A stretch of DNA of 64,000 nt, from the NCBI GenBank assembly GCA_041941305.1, contig JBGTQJ010000002.1:186001-250000 (forward strand), in the 5' to 3' direction. Origin of the DNA: JANSWP01 sp041941305. Its GTDB lineage: Bacteria; Bacteroidota; Bacteroidia; Chitinophagales; Saprospiraceae. This document shows positions 1 through 7,795 of the stretch, piece after piece; the stretch's first letter is position 1; each line of letters starts with the position of its first letter. Made by a program: the position numbers and the translations under genes. Below the pieces are notes generated by a model, which worked only from the letters and a program-made list of their open reading frames with translations, did no database searches and had not been told where the DNA came from.

Positions 1-436
1 CAAACGCGATGTGTTGATGTACATTAACAGTCCAGGAGGTTCTGTTACTGCAGGCTTAGGAATTTATGATACAATGCAATATGTTTCTCCTGATGTAGGG
101 ACTATTTGTACAGGGATGGCAGCTTCTATGGGTGCCGTATTGCTTGCAGCAGGAACCAAAGACAAACGAACTTGCTTGTACCATAGCCGGGTAATGATTC
201 ACCAACCTATGGGGGGAATGCAGGGTCAGGTTTCCGATATGGAGATTTCTTATAAGCTTATTAAAAATATGCAAAAAGAGCTCTATGAGATTCTTGCACA
301 CCATACTGGGCAACCTTATGACAAGATTGAGGAAGACTGTGATCGCGATCATTGGTTGAAGAGCCATGAGGCAAAAGAGTATGGTTTGGTAGATGAAGTT
401 TTGGAACGCCATGGTTCAAGACCAGGGAATAACTAG
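1..436 (+). CDS. clpP: ATP-dependent Clp protease proteolytic subunit ClpP (5' truncated)
   Basis: This is the C-terminal three quarters of ClpP, the serine peptidase that forms the barrel degrading substrates unfolded by ClpX. The reading frame is open from the first bases (codons for KRDVLMYINSPGG), so the gene begins before the window and the GTG at 11 is not a start. The catalytic triad is visible: Ser in GMAASMG, His in RVMIHQPMGG and Asp in DCDRDHWL. The C-terminus KEYGLVDEVLERH is the normal end of the family. clpX follows 125 bases downstream on the same strand, the usual tig-clpP-clpX arrangement, although tig would lie outside the window. Identification is secure; only the length of the missing part is unknown. 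Confidence 0.97.
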   Translation, partial: KRDVLMYINSPGGSVTAGLGIYDTMQYVSPDVGTICTGMAASMGAVLLAAGTKDKRTCLYHSRVMIHQPMGGMQGQVSDMEISYKLIKNMQKELYEILAHHTGQPYDKIEEDCDRDHWLKSHEAKEYGLVDEVLERHGSRPGNN

Positions 437-456
437 AAAAGTTTTATATTTTTGGG

Positions 457-489
457 TGGGTTTGGGATGTTATGATTGTCTCAAACCCA
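457..489 (+). terminator. Hairpin between clpP and clpX (terminator or attenuator-like)
   Basis: An 11-bp stem with one G-U pair is formed by 457-467 and 479-489, with an 11-base loop. The 3' side is followed by CTTGGTTTTAT, a weak T-rich stretch rather than a clean U tract. It lies 21 bases after the clpP stop and 72 bases before clpX. It could partly terminate clpP transcripts, so that ClpP is made in excess of ClpX, or protect the 3' end of the clpP message. The pairing is seen directly; the role is inferred. Confidence 0.5.
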
Positions 490-561
490 TCTTGGTTTTA
501 TATAGAATGGATTTCAAATTTTAAATAATTGTTTTCCTAAACTAACACAAAACACTTATTG

Positions 562-1815
562 ATGCGACGGAATAGACAAAATTACCGCTGTTCTTTTTGC
601 GGAAGAGATAAATCTGAAGCCTTGATTCTAATTGCCGGAATTGATGGTCATATATGTGAAGTTTGTGTTGAACAAGCTGTTGAGATATTAGAAGAAGAAT
701 TGTATGGCAAAGAAAAAGAAGAGCAAAAAGAGGCGCCAAAGCCTGACTTTTACCTTCCTGAGTCTATTACACCAAAAGAGATTAAAACCCACCTTGACGA
801 ATATGTAATTGGACAGGAAGATGCTAAGAAATTTTTGTCTGTTGCTGTTTATAATCACTACAAGAGATTGCGTCAGCCAGCGAATGAGGAAATTGAAATC
901 GAGAAATCAAATGTACTTTTTGTGGGTCGAACAGGAACGGGAAAAACGTTGATGGCAAAAACGATTGCTAAATTTTTGAATGTCCCTTTTGCAATTGTAG
1001 ATGCAACTGTATTTACAGAAGCAGGTTATGTTGGGGAAGATGTTGAGAGTATTTTGAGCCGATTATTACAAGTATGCGAATACAATACCTCAGCTGCGGA
1101 AAAAGGCATCGTCTATATTGATGAAATTGATAAAATTGCAAGAAAGAGCGATAATCCCTCAATTACTCGCGATGTTTCAGGAGAAGGTGTACAACAAGGA
1201 CTTCTGAAAATGTTGGAGGGTACTACAGTAAATGTTCCTCCACAAGGAGGTAGGAAGCATCCTGAACAAAAACTGGTCAACGTCAATACTCAAAATATTT
1301 TATTTATCTGTGGCGGTGCATTTGATGGCATTGAAAAGGTGATCGCTCGCAGAATGAATACGCAAGTCATCGGGTTCAATCAGCAAGATAAAGAGCAAAT
1401 TGATAAAGATAATTTATTGCAATATATCAATCACCTGGATCTCAAACGTTTTGGACTTATTCCAGAATTGATTGGTCGCCTTCCTGTGCTTACCTATTTA
1501 GAACCTCTTGATAAAGAGGCAATGCGACGAATCCTCACAGAACCTAGAAATGCCTTGATACGTCAATACACCAAACTGTTTGATTTGGAAGGAATTGAGC
1601 TGAAATTTACCAAAGAAGCTATTGACTTTATTGCAGAATCTGCCTTGGAATTCAACCTAGGTGCTCGAGGGCTACGTTCTATTTGTGAAGCAATAATGAC
1701 AGATGCCATGTTTGAGCTTCCTTCTCAGAAAGACATCAGCGAATTTACAATCACGAGAACTTATGCCAAGGAAAAGTTGAATAGGTCTAAGCTGACTTTG
1801 CTCAAAGCAGCATGA
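562..1815 (+). CDS. clpX: ATP-dependent Clp protease ATP-binding subunit ClpX
   Basis: ClpX is the AAA+ unfoldase that recognises substrates and feeds them to ClpP. The N-terminal zinc-binding domain has paired cysteines (CSFCGR and HICEVC). The AAA+ core follows with Walker A GRTGTGKT, Walker B IVYIDEID, the pore and sensor region SRDVSGEGVQQ-like (here TRDVSGEGVQQ), and the arginine-containing C-terminal small domain. The IGF loop that docks on ClpP is present as VIGFN. The frame could begin at TTG 559, but ATG 562 directly follows and gives MRRNRQNYRCSFCG, so I chose it. Length is about 417 residues, normal for the family. It is convergent with the patatin gene, only 20 bases away. Confidence 0.97.
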   Translation: MRRNRQNYRCSFCGRDKSEALILIAGIDGHICEVCVEQAVEILEEELYGKEKEEQKEAPKPDFYLPESITPKEIKTHLDEYVIGQEDAKKFLSVAVYNHYKRLRQPANEEIEIEKSNVLFVGRTGTGKTLMAKTIAKFLNVPFAIVDATVFTEAGYVGEDVESILSRLLQVCEYNTSAAEKGIVYIDEIDKIARKSDNPSITRDVSGEGVQQGLLKMLEGTTVNVPPQGGRKHPEQKLVNVNTQNILFICGGAFDGIEKVIARRMNTQVIGFNQQDKEQIDKDNLLQYINHLDLKRFGLIPELIGRLPVLTYLEPLDKEAMRRILTEPRNALIRQYTKLFDLEGIELKFTKEAIDFIAESALEFNLGARGLRSICEAIMTDAMFELPSQKDISEFTITRTYAKEKLNRSKLTLLKAA

Positions 1816-1835
1816 TACAATAAGTTGGTTGTAAT

Positions 1836-4142
1836 TTACATCTCGTATCCTACATGTAGGTCTTCATCTTCGATATGATAATCAGCAACCTGGTCTTCCG
1901 AAGGAATTCCCCGACTAGTGGTAATTGTTGAGTCTTCATCCTCCAGAATATCTTCTAGTTTGGGTTCAAACAGATTATAATTTTCATCGAAGCAGGCAAT
2001 CAATTCTTCAATACTAATATCAGTAGTGCTCTCTCCTGATTGATGTTTAATAAAATGTTGGCTTTTTAAATTCAAAACATCTGCTCCAATAAACTGTCCA
2101 AGTTGAAAGTAGGCTTCCCATTGAACTGGGTCAAAGAATTGGTCGGAGGTAGGCTCATGAGGAAAATCTGGATGATAGATTTTATACTTATAAGTATCGA
2201 ATTGTAGATTATGCGCTCCATCCTGCGTATGCCTTGAAATGAAAGGTTTCCCTTTAGGAGAAGTTACAGCAGATTTGACATAAACCAAGGTTCCAAATTT
2301 CAATTTCTCTCTCCCCTTTGCTGTTTTATGCTTGTCCAATTGAACTTGTACTTGCCGTCTTGCTTTTTTCTGAAGTTCCAAATAATCATCCTTTGAAACG
2401 TCAGTTCCCCTCCTCAATTTCACGTCTGCTTTAAATTTAAGTATCCCATCTGTCTCCGTGTAATTCACCAAAACTTCAACTGTTTTTTCCTTCCCGTTAA
2501 TGTTGACTTTATAATGAGAACCATCCTCATTTTTCAAAAGAAATTCATCCCAGATGTGATACAGATCAGCAATGGCATACCTTTTTTCAGAATAGCCACT
2601 ACTAGGTTTGGGTTTGATACATTCCTCAGGACGATGTCCTACTCTAAAATGGATATCTATACCTAATTCATTTCTAGCCCTCACAGCAAGGTTTTCCAAA
2701 TCCATAAAAGTAAAATTGGGATCAGCTCCAGCATCAACTGCAATAATGAGCCGACATCTTCTTCTCAATAACTCATATACTGCCAGGTTTTCAATATGCC
2801 CGCCATCTGAAATGTTAACTTTTCGAAGTTTGGTATTGATGTTGGCAAACAGTTCTTTAAAGAAATAAGTTGGCCACCAAACGAGATAATTGGTTTCCGA
2901 TTTTAACGGATTATTGACCCAAAATCCCAAACGAGCATTGAAGAGCGTCATTATGAAACTCAATATGCTATTAGAGTATATGCCCATCCCAGGATTGACT
3001 GCAGCAGCAGAAATAGTTGTCGCCGCTGGCAAGGTCATTTCTTTATAACCAGGGAAGGTTGCCGTTTTTACATATTTGGTGAGTTTTGCTCCACAATGAA
3101 GGGGTGAAAGCAAAAAATAATCGCTGGCTTTGGCGCCTTTTATTTTATCATCTCCTTCTGGGGACTGAATATTCAGACAAGTATTGATAAGCGGGTAGGG
3201 GGCTAAATAATCCTGTTCTTTTCCATTAATGTCACAAAGGTTTTTTAAATAGACATTTTGAAAATTTCCGGTGTCGTTGAGGAAAGAATCGGCAAGCTGA
3301 TTTCGATAAAATCGATGAAAACTAATCCCATTGGGGTTGGCCACGAAACCTATTAGAAACAAAACAGCAATAATCCCCAGGCAAATAAGGTAAGTTCGGC
3401 TAGATAGATATTGAATCTCGTCAAAACTCACCAAAAATATTCCTGCGAAGCATACCAGTGCAATAAATACCAATCCAGCTTCTACTTTTGTAAAGTATTT
3501 GGATATGCGAAGATTAAATATCAGTGAAATATTCGCAAGGAAATGAAGTCCTACTACAGTAAGCAAAGCCGGCAATCCATATTTGTATACAATGTGCTTG
3601 TTTTCCTGATAGTTACTCAGAAATTCATTGCTATCGGAATCCAGCATTTCTCCAATTAAATAATAAATCACAGCAATGATTCCTCCCACGATAATTAAAC
3701 TCAATAAGCTCATCGCAAAACTCCCCAAATAGCCAATAACCAAAAGAAAACTATTCCATCTCTTATTGTAGGATTTTTGGCCAGGGATAAAATAATTGCC
3801 ATAGGAACGCATGTGATCGATGCGTTTTGTTTCAAAAAGGGAGTTATAGGAGCCTTTGCTTTTAAGTGTAGCTTGTATGTAGGAGCCGGTATATCCTCCT
3901 CCCGAAACTGTAGACAAGTAATCTGCCTTTTTAATAATATTGAACAAATTCAATGTTTTTAAAAAGCCTAGATTAATGATAGCAGAACGGATTCCTCCTC
4001 CCGAAAGAGCAATGCCAAATTTGGTTTTTTCAAACCTTTCGGCTGCTGCATCTCCAAATAGTTTTCGACGGCGTTCAGTGAGATGTTCACTTTCATTGGC
4101 GATCACGTCTTCGCGATCATAAATTGTTCGTTCTGCTGACAT
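1836..4142 (-). CDS. Patatin-like phospholipase with four internal membrane segments
   Basis: Patatins are Ser-Asp dyad lipid acyl hydrolases. Here the oxyanion-hole motif is GIALSGGGIRSA (near residue 43-54) and the nucleophile is probably Ser80 in STVSGGGYTG; the usual first Gly of GxSxG is replaced by Thr. The catalytic Asp is probably Asp446 in ISDGGHIEN. Between the two catalytic halves lie four hydrophobic segments (about 131-165, 188-212, 221-242 and 249-269), so the enzyme is likely built into the inner membrane with its fold completed after the membrane insert. Beyond residue 470 the protein is hydrophilic and ends in a very acidic tail. It lies 26 bases downstream of alanine dehydrogenase and probably shares its transcript. 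The substrate cannot be told. Confidence 0.85.
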   Translation of the reverse strand: MSAERTIYDREDVIANESEHLTERRRKLFGDAAAERFEKTKFGIALSGGGIRSAIINLGFLKTLNLFNIIKKADYLSTVSGGGYTGSYIQATLKSKGSYNSLFETKRIDHMRSYGNYFIPGQKSYNKRWNSFLLVIGYLGSFAMSLLSLIIVGGIIAVIYYLIGEMLDSDSNEFLSNYQENKHIVYKYGLPALLTVVGLHFLANISLIFNLRISKYFTKVEAGLVFIALVCFAGIFLVSFDEIQYLSSRTYLICLGIIAVLFLIGFVANPNGISFHRFYRNQLADSFLNDTGNFQNVYLKNLCDINGKEQDYLAPYPLINTCLNIQSPEGDDKIKGAKASDYFLLSPLHCGAKLTKYVKTATFPGYKEMTLPAATTISAAAVNPGMGIYSNSILSFIMTLFNARLGFWVNNPLKSETNYLVWWPTYFFKELFANINTKLRKVNISDGGHIENLAVYELLRRRCRLIIAVDAGADPNFTFMDLENLAVRARNELGIDIHFRVGHRPEECIKPKPSSGYSEKRYAIADLYHIWDEFLLKNEDGSHYKVNINGKEKTVEVLVNYTETDGILKFKADVKLRRGTDVSKDDYLELQKKARRQVQVQLDKHKTAKGREKLKFGTLVYVKSAVTSPKGKPFISRHTQDGAHNLQFDTYKYKIYHPDFPHEPTSDQFFDPVQWEAYFQLGQFIGADVLNLKSQHFIKHQSGESTTDISIEELIACFDENYNLFEPKLEDILEDEDSTITTSRGIPSEDQVADYHIEDEDLHVGYEM

Positions 4143-4168
4143 GGTGTTATTTTATGGTAGGTAAAAAT

Positions 4169-5407
4169 CTACAACTGTGAAGTAATTAACAAGTCCAGAT
4201 TGGTATGTTTAATACCAAACCTTCCTCCTAAATATTCGTTCGTCAAAGCACCCTTATAAGTATAAACGCCATTTCTCAAGCCATGATGACTAAATAACAA
4301 TCGCTCAATACTTCCAGTATTTCCTGCTTTTAAGAGGATAGAAGTCAAAATATTGCTTACAGCGATAGAAGCAGTTCTCGGCACTTTAGAAGCAATATTC
4401 GGCACGCAATAATGGATTACATCATGTTTGATAAATGTAGGCTTTTCATGTGAGGTTACCTCTGAGGTTTCGAAACATCCTCCTTGATCAATACTCACAT
4501 CTACAATTACAGACCCACGTTTCATTTTTTCCACAATACTTTCTGGGATAATAACTGGTGTTCTTCCTGTTGTGGAGTGAATAGCTCCAATTGCCACATC
4601 GGTAGACAATAACTCTTTTTCCAATTGAATGGGGTTTAAGGTTGAGGTATTCAATTGCCTTCCTACAAGATGTTGTAAGCGCATCAATTTTGATACATTA
4701 TTATCAAATACACGGATTTCTGCTCCTAAACCGATGGCAACTCTGGTGGCAAATTCTGCTACCACCCCCGCTCCTAATATAACCACCTTGGCAGGAGGGA
4801 CACCAGAAATTCCGCCAAGTAAAACACCACGACCCTCCTCTTTTTCTTTGGTTTTGGTCAGCAATTCTGCGGCAGTGAGTATGGCACTAATTCCAGCCAT
4901 TTCGCTCACAATTCTTACGACTGGAAAACTTCCACCTTCGTCCTGTATATACTCCATTGCCAGGGCAATCACTCGCTTTTGACGCAATTTATAGATATAC
5001 TCTTCTGAAATGATGGGCAAATGAAGTGGGGAAATGATAACTTGATTGGGATACAGTAATTCAATTTCTTCAAGGGTAGGAGGAGCTACTTTTAAAACGA
5101 CCTGGGCTTTGAAGACTTGCTCTACACTGTAAACGATTTCTGCACCGACTTCAGAAAAGGCATTATCCGAATAATTGGATTTTTCACCAGCTCCAGCTTC
5201 AACAATTACTCGATGCCCTCTGGAAACAAGGGTAGCAACAGAAGTAGGAACCAACCCTACCCTATTCTCCTGAAGTGTTCTTTCTTTTGGAATGCCAATG
5301 AATAGCTTATCGCGTTTTTGCGGGACCTGAAGTGTTTCCGTTTGAGTTTGCAATTGTCCCTCAGTCAAAGACTTGGGTATGTGAATTTTCCTGGTCGTTT
5401 CTGGCAT
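4169..5407 (-). CDS. ald: Alanine dehydrogenase
   Basis: This enzyme of the AlaDH/PNT family interconverts L-alanine and pyruvate plus ammonia using NAD. After about 33 poorly conserved residues comes the N-terminal domain start LFIGIPKERTLQENRVGLVP, which contains the substrate-binding arginine region. The active-site histidine is probably that in IISPLHLP. The Rossmann fold is marked by VVILGAGVVAEFA followed by an acidic end IRVFDNN, favouring NAD over NADP. At 412 residues it is longer than classical 370-residue enzymes because of the N-terminal extension, which I recall as usual in Bacteroidota. A transhydrogenase alpha subunit is the main alternative, but no beta subunit or membrane part is nearby. 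Its location after tsaE is a common Bacteroidota arrangement. Confidence 0.9.
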   Translation of the reverse strand: MPETTRKIHIPKSLTEGQLQTQTETLQVPQKRDKLFIGIPKERTLQENRVGLVPTSVATLVSRGHRVIVEAGAGEKSNYSDNAFSEVGAEIVYSVEQVFKAQVVLKVAPPTLEEIELLYPNQVIISPLHLPIISEEYIYKLRQKRVIALAMEYIQDEGGSFPVVRIVSEMAGISAILTAAELLTKTKEKEEGRGVLLGGISGVPPAKVVILGAGVVAEFATRVAIGLGAEIRVFDNNVSKLMRLQHLVGRQLNTSTLNPIQLEKELLSTDVAIGAIHSTTGRTPVIIPESIVEKMKRGSVIVDVSIDQGGCFETSEVTSHEKPTFIKHDVIHYCVPNIASKVPRTASIAVSNILTSILLKAGNTGSIERLLFSHHGLRNGVYTYKGALTNEYLGGRFGIKHTNLDLLITSQL

Positions 5408-5564
5408 TTATATATCCTTGTAGTTGGCAAGCAGGTTTTGTTTCAGAGATATTAAAATCTAATAATCCTCAAAGTACATTTAGATCTAGACTTACTCACC
5501 AATATTATTAACTTAACTTGTTGATAATCTGAATGCTATAAAAGCAAAAAAGGTCAAAGCAGGA

Positions 5565-6008
5565 TTACAAAAATAAAATTTTTCGGGAGGAATCTTCCAG
5601 AATCTCAATATTTATTCTTACCACATCTTCTGGTATGATGGGCTCAATTAGTTTAGGCCATTCAATTAAGCAATAATTTTTTCCATACAAATATTCTTCA
5701 ATGCCAATGTCTAAGGCTTCCTGAAGCGTTTTTAATCTATACAAATCCATATGGTAAATTAGCTGCTCCTCGTTATTGCGATCTGTATAAGAATATTCAT
5801 TGACAAGAGAAAAAGTGGGACTGGTAACGTGTTCTCTGACTTCAAAATGATTACAAAAAGATTGAATAAATGTCGTTTTCCCAGCGCCAATCTCTCCTGT
5901 AAAAAGGAATTTCTTTTTACCATTGGCAAAATGAATTAAAGTCCTAACCGCTTCATCTATTCCACTAACCTTCTCCACTACGCATTCCTGACTATGTAGA
6001 TTATTCAT
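5565..6008 (-). CDS. tsaE: tRNA threonylcarbamoyladenosine biosynthesis ATPase TsaE
   Basis: TsaE is the small ATPase that works with TsaB and TsaD to make t6A37 on ANN-decoding tRNAs. The P-loop GEIGAGKTT is at residues 38-46, the switch-like region VTSPTFSLVNEY follows, then the conserved YHMDLYRL and the IEWP signature before the C-terminus. Length (147 residues) is normal. It starts 5 bases after the upstream nucleotidyltransferase ends, suggesting cotranscription, and it is followed after 157 bases by ald. Nothing unusual in the sequence. Confidence 0.95.
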   Translation of the reverse strand: MNNLHSQECVVEKVSGIDEAVRTLIHFANGKKKFLFTGEIGAGKTTFIQSFCNHFEVREHVTSPTFSLVNEYSYTDRNNEEQLIYHMDLYRLKTLQEALDIGIEEYLYGKNYCLIEWPKLIEPIIPEDVVRINIEILEDSSRKILFL

Positions 6009-6013
6009 TGTGT

Positions 6014-6616
6014 TTATGAGTGAAAATTGTTCTTTAATTTTTCATAATCCTCCATTGTATCAATATCAATACCTCCTCCAGGGAAGGGTATAAATAATGC
6101 ATTTTCCCGATTTTTTGAAATTATTTTTTTTGCGCCTTCATCCTCATTTAATTTTCTTAGTACACTAAAGAGTTTTTGATCAAAAATTGCAGGAATTCCA
6201 AAGGAATTGTCATACTCAGAAGCGACGATTGACTTTTCAGAATATTCAAACGCCGTAAATATTTTTTTTAATAGATTACTATTGATATAAGGTTGATCAC
6301 AAAGCATCAAAAGTATGGCTTTTGTCATAGGACGCTTAGACTCAACCTGTTGAATACCTTTAGCGATTGAACTTCCTATGCCGCGTTTCCAATGATTATT
6401 TATTATGACTTCAACAGGAAAAGAGCTCAAGCAAGGCTTTATTTGTTGTGAAGATGCTCCCAACACAATAGAAACCAATCCGCAATTTGATTCTAGTGCC
6501 TGTTCAACAGCATAGGCCAGCATTGGTTTGCCATTATAATCTAATAATTGCTTAGGTTGCCCCAACCGAAGAGAAGCTCCAGCAGCTAAAATAATTATGG
6601 AATAATCTTCTTTCAA
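6014..6616 (-). CDS. MobA/MocA-like nucleotidyltransferase
   Basis: The N-terminus carries the NTP-transferase signature LAAGASLRLGQPK (residues 10-22) and the metal-binding CDQP motif near residue 105, as in MobA/MocA proteins that transfer CMP or GMP to molybdopterin. The 200-residue length fits. No other molybdenum cofactor gene or xanthine-dehydrogenase-like gene is visible in this window, so the substrate is uncertain and it could serve another nucleotide transfer. Its first codon overlaps the stop of the preceding membrane protein gene (ATGA type overlap at 6613-6616), so the two are probably translated together. Confidence 0.8.
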   Translation of the reverse strand: MKEDYSIIILAAGASLRLGQPKQLLDYNGKPMLAYAVEQALESNCGLVSIVLGASSQQIKPCLSSFPVEVIINNHWKRGIGSSIAKGIQQVESKRPMTKAILLMLCDQPYINSNLLKKIFTAFEYSEKSIVASEYDNSFGIPAIFDQKLFSVLRKLNEDEGAKKIISKNRENALFIPFPGGGIDIDTMEDYEKLKNNFHS

Positions 6617-7167
6617 TGTCTGGGAGAAAAGTCTTTGGATAGTGGGCTGCTCACATTTCGCTCCAACCAGTCTGAGTAGGTTTCCGATTTTTTTAAAACA
6701 GAACCTTTTCGACTACAGCCAAATAGAGATAAGAATACAGATAATAAATTTTTATTTCTGAAAAAATAAGGTGTATTGTAATAAACCGACCAGGAAAGCA
6801 ATTTGCGGAAATTAGTCTGTTGATGTTTTACTTCCTCATTTTGCGCTAAATCCTGTCTTTGTTGTTGGACATCTGCTCGATATGCTTTTTTACCAAATCC
6901 TATCAAAGTATGATAAAAAGAGAATAATGAAGGCCCCCTTTTTTCATAATCTTCAATAACAATATTTGCATTATCTAAGGTCTTACGCAATTTTTTATAG
7001 TCACTTTCATTGATTTGTTCAACTCGCTTACTACGCATCAATCCCGTCACTTCTCTTCGGTAATCGTACATATTGTGTAATACCCGATCATGCTTTCGGA
7101 TAGCCCATAAACGAGCAATAAACCAAAGCGCTGCAAGAATGACTATTATGATGGACAGGGTTAGCAT
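6613..7167 (-). CDS. Hypothetical protein with one N-terminal membrane helix
   Basis: I do not recognise a family. The protein has 184 residues. It begins with a hydrophobic helix (about residues 3-20, LTLSIIIVILAALWFIARLW) followed by a basic stretch, so it is probably anchored with the remainder in the cytoplasm. The rest is charged, with helical heptad-like stretches (YKKLRKTLDNANIVIEDYEKR) and a more aromatic region SVYYNTPYFFRNKNLLSVF. It overlaps the nucleotidyltransferase gene by 4 bases and heads the minus-strand chain that runs to the patatin. Function unknown. Confidence 0.65.
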   Translation of the reverse strand: MLTLSIIIVILAALWFIARLWAIRKHDRVLHNMYDYRREVTGLMRSKRVEQINESDYKKLRKTLDNANIVIEDYEKRGPSLFSFYHTLIGFGKKAYRADVQQQRQDLAQNEEVKHQQTNFRKLLSWSVYYNTPYFFRNKNLLSVFLSLFGCSRKGSVLKKSETYSDWLERNVSSPLSKDFSPRH

Positions 7168-7287
7168 TTTTTGTTGTGTTAATGTTTTCAGGTGTTTAAG
7201 CGTTCATGTAAAAATATAAGTCGTTGAACATGAACACAATAACACGCGAACATTTGCTCCACAGGAGTCCCCAGGGGAAACACACAT

Positions 7288-7527
7288 TTAGTGGTTCGAA
7301 GTTTTCTCAGTGGGCTTAAAGTTAAATTGTTTATCTAATAAATTGGTAAAACGTTCCCGATATTCTTTGTTTTCTGAAGCGAGGTTGTCTATTTGTTTGT
7401 CTTTATCAGCTAAAATTTTAGTGGTAAGGTGGTAAACCAGATAGGCAAGAAAAATCAAAATCAGACCTAAAATACCATATTCAAGTGTGAATTCCTGTGC
7501 AATTTTTTCAAAGAGTTTGTTTAGCAT
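7288..7527 (-). CDS. Small membrane protein with C-terminal coiled coil
   Basis: This 79-residue protein has a single strong membrane helix (about 18-36, YGILGLILIFLAYLVYHLT) followed by a charged, probably coiled-coil stretch (KILADKDKQIDNLASENKEY) and a hydrophilic end. The layout resembles small BhlA/UviB-type holin-like proteins, but that is only an architectural resemblance and no lysis genes are nearby. It lies 120 bases upstream (on the minus strand, after) of nothing recognisable: its downstream neighbour in transcription order is the 184-residue membrane protein. Function unknown; I think it is a real gene because of the coherent helix plus coil design. Confidence 0.55.
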   Translation of the reverse strand: MLNKLFEKIAQEFTLEYGILGLILIFLAYLVYHLTTKILADKDKQIDNLASENKEYRERFTNLLDKQFNFKPTEKTSNH

Positions 7528-7795
7528 CAGATAGGGCGGTTTAGAGTTTATTTAAAAGTTTTTTGAGTATAAAATTTATATAAACTCTTAGTTCATAGTG
7601 GTTATAATTTAAGGGTTTTGAAGTAGGATTTTCAAATAAATTTTCGCGTTTCTCATAAAATAACCCTCCAAAAATCGAAAACAAAATCATTTTCAAGTTG
7701 CTGATAATCAGCGACTTTATTGTCAAAACCCTTTATTTTATATACGAAAAAGGATTGCAATATAACAGAATACTTTAATATTAAAAAACATTTAT
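7528..7795. other. AT-rich intergenic stretch
   Basis: This 268-base stretch between the small membrane protein and the sulfatase holds no convincing gene. A 61-codon minus-strand frame (7541-7726) exists but its translation looks like read-through of AT-rich DNA. I see no clear terminator hairpin for the minus-strand sulfatase in it. Confidence 0.5.

Noticed and set aside
6014..6616. Molybdenum cofactor cluster
   Set aside because: Only one MobA/MocA-like gene is present; no moa, moe or molybdoenzyme gene in the window.
7288..7527. Phage holin
   Set aside because: Only size and one helix plus coil agree; no endolysin or other phage gene is near.
7541..7726. A 61-codon minus-strand frame between the small membrane protein and the sulfatase
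   Set aside because: AT-rich with low-complexity residues and no recognisable signal, domain or coding pattern; most likely chance.
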